Notes under the pieces: model-generated
Told to the model about the DNA's origin: nothing
Databases searched by the model: none
Seen by the model: the letters and a program-made list of their open reading frames with translations, nothing else
Position numbers and translations under genes: made by a program
Shown: positions 59,271 to 64,000 of the stretch, one piece after another
Layout of the letters: every line of letters starts with the position of its first letter
How positions within the stretch are numbered: the first letter of the stretch is position 1
Origin: Chryseobacterium sp.
Lineage (GTDB): Bacteria; Bacteroidota; Bacteroidia; Flavobacteriales; Weeksellaceae
Assembly (NCBI RefSeq): GCF_008831505.1
Contig: NZ_CP044507.1
Location: 2,108,001 to 2,172,000, forward strand
Reading direction: 5' to 3'
Length of the DNA stretch: 64,000 bases

Positions 59271-59996
59271 TCAGAGTTTAAGTTTAACAAAAATAAACTC
59301 CGGAATATTCTTTATAACAAACATTATAAGACGCCAAACAGGCAATACATAAATGACATTACGTTTATTTCTGTAAGCTGTATAAATATTTGCAGCTGCC
59401 CTGGATGGTGTAACTGTAAGTACAGGATTGAGCGGCAGCCCCTCGGTCATTTTAGTCCTCATAAATCCGGGTTTCACGGTCATTATGTGTACGCGCCGGT
59501 GGTGCATATAATTACGCAGACCACTTAAGTATGCGGTCAGTCCTGCTTTGGCACTTCCATAAATAAAATTGCTTTGCCTGCCCCGGTCTCCCGCCACCGA
59601 CGAAAGCACAATCATGGTACCTCCGCGGCGGCGTTCCATTTTCTCAGCAAAATGCGTCAACAGCGGAATGAGACGGCTAAAATTAATATCCAGCACCCTG
59701 GTTGTATTTTTTGTGTCATAAAGACCTTCCTCACTGCCCATACCCAGATATCCAACCGCACAGAACAGGAGCGATGACTCAACCCGCTCAAAACGTGAAA
59801 AATTGAGTTCGGAGGTAAGGTCCAGCATTACAATCTCTGACTCCTGCAGATATTTAACCTGAAGATGCTGTGCAAATTTGTGTGCGAGTTCAGGTTCGGA
59901 GGTAAACAGATACAGTTTTTCCAAATTTCCGTCCCGCTGCAGGACCTCTTCCACAAAAGCCTGGGCCACTTCCGAATTACTGCCTAATACAATCAT
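59271..59996 (-). CDS. SDR oxidoreductase, DprE2-like
   Basis: The 241-residue short-chain dehydrogenase has a modified NAD-binding start IVLGSNSEVAQAF. The catalytic Ser is in VLSSVAGDRGRQSNF and YxxxK in YGSAKAGLTAYLSGL, followed by VKPGFMRTKMT. The SSVAGDRGRxSNFxYGSxKAG pattern strongly resembles DprE2, the NADH-dependent reductase that turns polyprenyl-phosphoryl-2-ketoribose into the arabinose form. A C-terminal hydrophobic helix is present. It overlaps the DprE1-like gene by 4 bases. Confidence 0.85.
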   Translation of the reverse strand: MIVLGSNSEVAQAFVEEVLQRDGNLEKLYLFTSEPELAHKFAQHLQVKYLQESEIVMLDLTSELNFSRFERVESSLLFCAVGYLGMGSEEGLYDTKNTTRVLDINFSRLIPLLTHFAEKMERRRGGTMIVLSSVAGDRGRQSNFIYGSAKAGLTAYLSGLRNYMHHRRVHIMTVKPGFMRTKMTEGLPLNPVLTVTPSRAAANIYTAYRNKRNVIYVLPVWRLIMFVIKNIPEFIFVKLKL

Positions 59997-61357
59997 TGCC
60001 TATTTCTTTTGCTGTTTGTGCCGTGTGTAGTTTGCGACGTAATGGTGCTGTTCAGGATTCTTTTATGCTGAAGTGACACAAATTTGGGATTTTCCACATT
60101 CCTTAAATAGTTGGTTAATGAGTTTTTACTCATCGAATCCTTGGTCAGATAAATTCTTCCGCCATATTTCTCAACTATAGTATCCAGCTGTGCTACCAAT
60201 GTGGGAAGTTGCAGGTTCACCTTAAAATCCAGGGCCAGTGTATACCCTTCCATCGGAAAAGAATTGTAGGCAAATGGATTATTCTTACCAAACAGTTTAA
60301 GTACCGCCAAAAACGATCCATTACCACTTTCCGCAATGGCAGAAAGTATTTCCTGCATACCCTGACGGCCGTGCTCTTTCGGAATCACCATCTGATACTG
60401 GATAAAGCCCTTCTTCCCATAGATCCGGTTCCAGTTTCCCACTGCATCCAATGGAAAGAAAAACCTTTCATAATCTACAATATTCTCTGTTTTTTTCTGC
60501 CTTTGCTGAGCATAATACAGTTTATTAAACAGTTTCACTGTGAATCTGTTCAGCAGGACGGAAGGCAGATATCCCGGCACTGAGGGCAGCAGCCGCTCCT
60601 TTATTACGTAAGGGGTTTCGCGCTTCTTTGCATCAATTTCATTTCTGGTGGCATGTTCGCCACGCATCAGAATGGACCGCCCTATCCTGTTGCCCGTTTG
60701 CAGGCAGTCTATCCAGGCCACATTGTACGTCCACGAGTCACTCTCCTCGAACAGGGAAAAGATCTGGTCCAGATTTTCAGCTTTTATGCTTTCCTGCCGG
60801 ATATAAGCAGTTTCTATATTACGGAGTTTGAAAACGGCCGAAAGTATGATACCTGTAAGGCCCATCCCTCCAATGGTGGACCAAAACAGCTGTGCATTTT
60901 CGCTTTCCGAGCAGTTATGTACAGAACCGTCTTCAATCATTAGTTTAAATGAAATCAAATAATCTGAAAAACAACCCTCAGAATGATGATTTTTGCCATG
61001 CACATCAGAAGCAATGGCACCTCCAACGGTTATGAATTTGGTTCCGGGAGTAACATAGAGGAAATATCCCTGTTTAATTATAAGGTCCAGCACATCCGCC
61101 AGCAAAACCCCGGACTCACATTCGATTATCCCATTAATCCGGTCAAAATTTATAAATTTATTCAGTCTTGCAGTGGAGAAAATATTTTCTGCCAGCGCAG
61201 CATCGCCATAACATCTTCCGTTGCCCCTCGCAATTACTTCGTTATGTTGCTCAACAAAGGACCTGATTGCGGAGAGCGTGTCTGCGGTGCGGATATTCTT
61301 TGTTACCACAGGATAATTGCCCCAATTGGCTATTTTCTGTACAAAATTCTTCTTCAT
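59993..61357 (-). CDS. FAD-dependent oxidoreductase, DprE1-like
   Basis: The 454-residue VAO-type flavoprotein has the FAD-binding region IARGNGRCYGDAAL and VGGAIASDVHGKNHHSEGCF (H120), WSTIGGMGLTGII, and near the end SFPMEGYTLALDF and RIYLTKDSMS. The Lys of YLTKDS (K406) corresponds to catalytic K418 of Mycobacterium DprE1. The Cys target of benzothiazinones (C387) is Ala here (A375). The enzyme is expected to oxidise the 2-OH of polyprenyl-phosphoryl-ribose. It lies 5 bases after the UbiA gene and overlaps the DprE2-like gene. Confidence 0.88.
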   Translation of the reverse strand: MKKNFVQKIANWGNYPVVTKNIRTADTLSAIRSFVEQHNEVIARGNGRCYGDAALAENIFSTARLNKFINFDRINGIIECESGVLLADVLDLIIKQGYFLYVTPGTKFITVGGAIASDVHGKNHHSEGCFSDYLISFKLMIEDGSVHNCSESENAQLFWSTIGGMGLTGIILSAVFKLRNIETAYIRQESIKAENLDQIFSLFEESDSWTYNVAWIDCLQTGNRIGRSILMRGEHATRNEIDAKKRETPYVIKERLLPSVPGYLPSVLLNRFTVKLFNKLYYAQQRQKKTENIVDYERFFFPLDAVGNWNRIYGKKGFIQYQMVIPKEHGRQGMQEILSAIAESGNGSFLAVLKLFGKNNPFAYNSFPMEGYTLALDFKVNLQLPTLVAQLDTIVEKYGGRIYLTKDSMSKNSLTNYLRNVENPKFVSLQHKRILNSTITSQTTHGTNSKRNRQ

Positions 61358-61362
61358 CCTAA

Positions 61363-62253
61363 TTAAAACTGCTTATCATATATCAAGAGCAGGAAGGTAG
61401 CAAACCACATGGCAAGAGTTACCTGTATGTAACGGTCTTTGTATATGATTTTTGTCGGAGATTCTGTCTTGTTATGCACAAGAGTTTGCTGAAGGTATCT
61501 CATAAATGCAAACACTACAAAAATGAATGTATAGAATATCCGGCTGCCAAACCGATCCTGCACTTCCGGCTGCACGGTGAACATAAGGTAGGAAATTATA
61601 GCGAGAGTAACGGATATTGACAGCGCGATATCGGCAAACTGAACATTATAACCATCCAGGGCTTTCCGCGTACGCCCGGAAATCTGGGCATTGATAAGTT
61701 CACCCCGCCGTTTGCCAAATGCAAGCACGAGTGCTAACACGAATGTAAGAAGGATGGCCCACTGGGATATAGGGATTCCTGAAATATAACCACCTGCCAG
61801 TACACGGAGCACGAAACCTGTTGCAATTATTGACACATCAATGATGGCTACATGTTTCAGATGAAAGGTATAAGCCACATTAAGCAATACATAGAACAGG
61901 ATGACGGAGGAAAATTTTCCGACACTGATTCCGAGACAGAACTGCGAAACAGCCAATAACAGGAGTGCGGCTGCGAGCACCATAAACATAAAAGCAATCG
62001 CGGTACTCTTTGATATGGCACCGCTGGCAATCGGTCTGTTGCATTTTTCGGGATGCCTGCGGTCGGACTCTACATCGGAATAGTCGTTCAGAATATATAT
62101 AAAGCTGGCGGCCAGAGAGAACACTACAAAAGCTGCTAAACTCTTTAAAACCAAATCAGCATTAGTGATGTTGCCGGAAAAAAACAGCGGAAGAAAAACA
62201 AAAAGGTTCTTGACCCACTGCTCCACACGTAGCAGTTTTATATATTTTGTCAT
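61363..62253 (-). CDS. UbiA-family prenyltransferase, probable polyprenyl-phosphate phosphoribosyltransferase
   Basis: The 296-residue protein has about nine helices and the UbiA motif NDYSDVESD (N56, D60, D64). It is followed by RRHPEKCNRPIASGAIS, which resembles Rv3806c (DprR) rather than quinone-type enzymes. This predicts transfer of phosphoribose from PRPP to polyprenyl phosphate, the first step of the D-arabinofuranose donor pathway, consistent with the three genes downstream. The promoter region contains a CGTAAAAATACG palindrome at 62269-62280 region. Confidence 0.85.
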   Translation of the reverse strand: MTKYIKLLRVEQWVKNLFVFLPLFFSGNITNADLVLKSLAAFVVFSLAASFIYILNDYSDVESDRRHPEKCNRPIASGAISKSTAIAFMFMVLAAALLLLAVSQFCLGISVGKFSSVILFYVLLNVAYTFHLKHVAIIDVSIIATGFVLRVLAGGYISGIPISQWAILLTFVLALVLAFGKRRGELINAQISGRTRKALDGYNVQFADIALSISVTLAIISYLMFTVQPEVQDRFGSRIFYTFIFVVFAFMRYLQQTLVHNKTESPTKIIYKDRYIQVTLAMWFATFLLLIYDKQF

Positions 62254-62322
62254 AAATAATTTGAGGAATCAAGCGTAAAAATACGTTATTTTAAGACAAT
62301 GCATTTTACAGGCAACAAAAAA

Positions 62323-62340
62323 AACTGCCAGGAGGCAGTT
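62323..62340 (-). terminator. Terminator after the OmpA-family lipoprotein
   Basis: AACTGCC pairs with GGCAGTT around a four-base loop, followed on the minus strand by eight or more T residues. Confidence 0.85.
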
Positions 62341-62369
62341 CATTATAAATATTGGGCTCAATAAAGTTC

Positions 62370-63053
62370 TTACTGTTCCTGCTGAGCTTCCTTAATCATA
62401 TTTTCATTCGCAGTAATTGCAAATTCTACACGACGGTTATCTGCCCGGCCCGCTTCGGTGTCATTAGAGGACTTGGGATCACTTTCACCCATACCCATGG
62501 TGTACATGCGGCTGGAAGCCACTCCTTTGCCTACCAGATAGGACTTTACCGCAGCTGCTCTTCTTTCAGACAGAGCCTGGTTGTAACTATCCGTTCCTTT
62601 ACTGTCAGTGTGACCATAAATATTAATGTTGGTGTCTTCATTATTTTTAAGGATATCCGCAAGTTTATCGAGGTTTGCTCTGGAGGTCGCTGACAGTTCA
62701 GACGAATCAAAACCAAAATTAACCATTCTCTCCGGCAGAGTTACCTTAATTCCTTCATTTACCCTTTCAACTTCGGCGCCAGGCAGTGTTTGCTTTATCT
62801 CTTTAGCCTGTTGGTCCATTTTGCGACCAATCACATTACCGGCTACACCACCAATGATGCCCCCTAGGACAGCTCCGGCCGGCGCGTTGCCACCTTTACC
62901 CACATTGTTACCCAACACACCGCCGATAACAGCCCCTGTAGATGCGCCTACAACGGTACCTCTTTGCTGGTGATTTGAATTCTGAATAGTTTCGCAACTC
63001 GTAAGCATAAGAGCCGCTGTAATTCCTGCTATATAAGTATTCCTTAATTTCAT
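62370..63053 (-). CDS. OmpA-family lipoprotein with glycine-zipper region
   Basis: The 227-residue protein has a lipobox (MLTSC, lipidated Cys about 19) and a glycine-zipper segment (GAVIGGVLGNNVGKGG, VLGGIIGGVAGNVIG). The C-terminal OmpA domain has NFGFDSSEL, IYGHTDSKGTDSYNQALSE and the final RADNRRVEFAI. It anchors the outer membrane to peptidoglycan. It shares an operon with the lipocalin-like gene (18 bases apart). Confidence 0.93.
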   Translation of the reverse strand: MKLRNTYIAGITAALMLTSCETIQNSNHQQRGTVVGASTGAVIGGVLGNNVGKGGNAPAGAVLGGIIGGVAGNVIGRKMDQQAKEIKQTLPGAEVERVNEGIKVTLPERMVNFGFDSSELSATSRANLDKLADILKNNEDTNINIYGHTDSKGTDSYNQALSERRAAAVKSYLVGKGVASSRMYTMGMGESDPKSSNDTEAGRADNRRVEFAITANENMIKEAQQEQ

Positions 63054-63071
63054 GATTTTATTATTTATTGA

Positions 63072-63548
63072 TTATTTTGCAGTTCTCTGGAAATTGTAAA
63101 TTACATTAACGTTCTGACCTTCAAAAGGAACCGATTGCTGCACTGAAAACTGGTCGGCGGTCTGGTTTAACAAAGTAAGTGCATATCCGGTTTCATTCTC
63201 TTTCGGTTTTGTACCGTCAAAGATTTTCTTGAACTGAAAAGTATTACCACTTACTACCTCAAACTTAATTGGCTGCGTTTTTACCGGGCAGGCTCCGCCA
63301 CCGTTCAATGTGTATGATCCTGTATAATTATTCGGTACCAGTACCCACTGGCTTCCCACGAAACACTGAGCATCGGCCCCTTCATCAAAAGGTCTTATCA
63401 TATAAGATTTATCGTAATCTACACTTGTAATTTGCCATGTACCTTTCATCTTAAGAAATTCCGCTCTGTTGGCCTGGGCAGTTTTTGCAGTTGAGCAGGA
63501 AACAGCCAGCGAAGCTGCCGCAATTCCCGTTAAAAGTATTTTTTTCAT
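63072..63548 (-). CDS. Lipocalin-like lipoprotein
   Basis: The 158-residue protein has a lipobox (SLAVSC, Cys about 18) and a lipocalin-type beta-barrel start (LKMKGTWQITSVDYD). CFVGSQWVLVPNNYTGSYTL and a Cys pair (CFVGS and ACPVK) suggest a disulfide. Ligand and function are unknown. The start at 63548 is preferred over an upstream ATG at 63572, giving a better lipoprotein signal. It is cotranscribed with the OmpA-type gene. Confidence 0.8.
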   Translation of the reverse strand: MKKILLTGIAAASLAVSCSTAKTAQANRAEFLKMKGTWQITSVDYDKSYMIRPFDEGADAQCFVGSQWVLVPNNYTGSYTLNGGGACPVKTQPIKFEVVSGNTFQFKKIFDGTKPKENETGYALTLLNQTADQFSVQQSVPFEGQNVNVIYNFQRTAK

Positions 63549-63613
63549 TGTTTTAATATTTGATAATGGCAAACAGGCGAAAACCGTGCCAGCAAAAAAG
63601 TCTGAAAACAGAA

Positions 63614-63635
63614 AAAGCCCATAAAAATGGACTTT
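63614..63635 (-). terminator. Terminator after the S8 protease
   Basis: AAAGTCCAT pairs with ATGGGCTTT (one G-T pair) around TTTT on the minus strand, followed by a short T run. Confidence 0.7.
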
Positions 63636-63667
63636 CTCTCACTAACTTTTTACTGAATGACAACAGC

Positions 63668-64000
63668 TTATTTTGCTTTTTTCTTTGCTGCCGCCTTTTT
63701 GGCTGCGGGCTTAGAAGCTTTGCTTTCAGCTTTGTAGAAATTGGTAAAAGCATATTCTGCCGCCTTATACAGGTCAATAACTCCCCCTGATCTGGAAATC
63801 ATTTCAAAAGTGCTGTTCTTATCAGAATCAAGCATCGCACTGACTGTGGATTTATTTGACGTTTTAACCAGCGATTCAATTATCTGTTCGGGTTTCAGGT
63901 TGGGCATATAAGCCCACAGCACAGCTGCGGCACCCGCCACAACCGGAGAAGCCATGGAAGTCCCCTGTTCGTATTTGTATTTGCCATCGGGTACAGGTGC
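63668..64000 (-). CDS. Subtilisin-family (S8) serine protease, C-terminal fragment
   Basis: The minus strand frame runs off the right edge and shows the active-site Ser block EQGTSMASPVVAGAAAVLWAY of S8 proteases. It continues with LKPEQIIESLVKTSNK to a Lys/Ala-rich tail (KPAAKKAAAKKKAK). About 110 residues are visible; the catalytic Asp and His lie outside the window. It is probably secreted. The basic tail is unusual and replaces a typical T9SS sorting domain. Confidence 0.88.
   Translation of the reverse strand, partial: APVPDGKYKYEQGTSMASPVVAGAAAVLWAYMPNLKPEQIIESLVKTSNKSTVSAMLDSDKNSTFEMISRSGGVIDLYKAAEYAFTNFYKAESKASKPAAKKAAAKKKAK

Noticed and set aside
1-64000. Insertion sequences, phage genes or an integrative element with integrase
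   Set aside because: No transposase, integrase, relaxase or phage structural protein was found on either strand.

Overview
The window is chromosomal DNA from a member of the Bacteroidota, most likely a flavobacterium of the Chryseobacterium/Kaistella type (Weeksellaceae). The evidence is a type IX secretion plug protein (DUF5103), several Bacteroidota-only families (DUF4295, DUF3822, DUF5606), almost no Shine-Dalgarno sequences, and repeated promoter elements of the form TAnnTTTG, a few with an upstream TTTG about 18-20 bases away. No plasmid, phage or transposase gene was seen; the window is mostly housekeeping sequence with two accessory patches.

Layout. 1-9.3 kb: gmk (partial)/yicC, miaA, a thioredoxin-like protein, a metallo-beta-lactamase-fold hydrolase, the T9SS plug, hemH, an Nfu-type Fe-S scaffold, gamma carbonic anhydrase, a GNAT, a BrkB-type membrane protein and a lipoprotein. 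9.3-18.3 kb: a PIF1-like helicase with a helix-turn-helix tail, lnt, the ribosomal cluster rpmB-rpmG-DUF4295-ftsY, and sppA. 18.3-32 kb: folK, an OmpA porin, recQ, fmt, def-ruvX, rsmD-DUF3822, an aminotransferase, murB and an RsmB/NOP rRNA methyltransferase. 32-42.7 kb: asnB, a secreted protein of unknown function, a 14-helix MFS exporter, a luciferase-like monooxygenase, pirin, a sodium symporter and a split transketolase.

42.7-44.6 kb is a decaying patch: a lipoprotein frameshifted at an A7 tract, a broken outer-membrane barrel gene, and about 2.7 tandem copies of a 118-base repeat. 44.6-54.8 kb carries an atypical ClC protein, a putative nitrosative-stress operon (Rrf2 regulator and Ric di-iron repair protein), an Lrp regulator, and tamB and tsaD, which diverge with start codons only 4 bases apart.

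54.8-57 kb is the most unusual part. Two intact tRNA-Asp(GUC) genes and two tRNA-like derivatives are followed by a tandem array of about 390-base units. Each unit consists of a small GIY-YIG nuclease ORF whose stop codon lies in tRNA D-arm sequence, a displaced tRNA-Asp 3' part with a foreign hairpin, and a terminator. It looks like a minimal tRNA-targeted selfish element amplified in place.

57-62.3 kb (minus strand): trxA, a cysteine desulfurase, and a four-gene set (UbiA-type phosphoribosyltransferase, DprE1-like, DprE2-like, HAD phosphatase) that resembles the actinobacterial route to a polyprenyl-phosphate D-arabinofuranose donor. The window ends with an OmpA lipoprotein, a lipocalin-like lipoprotein and the C-terminal part of a subtilisin-family protease.
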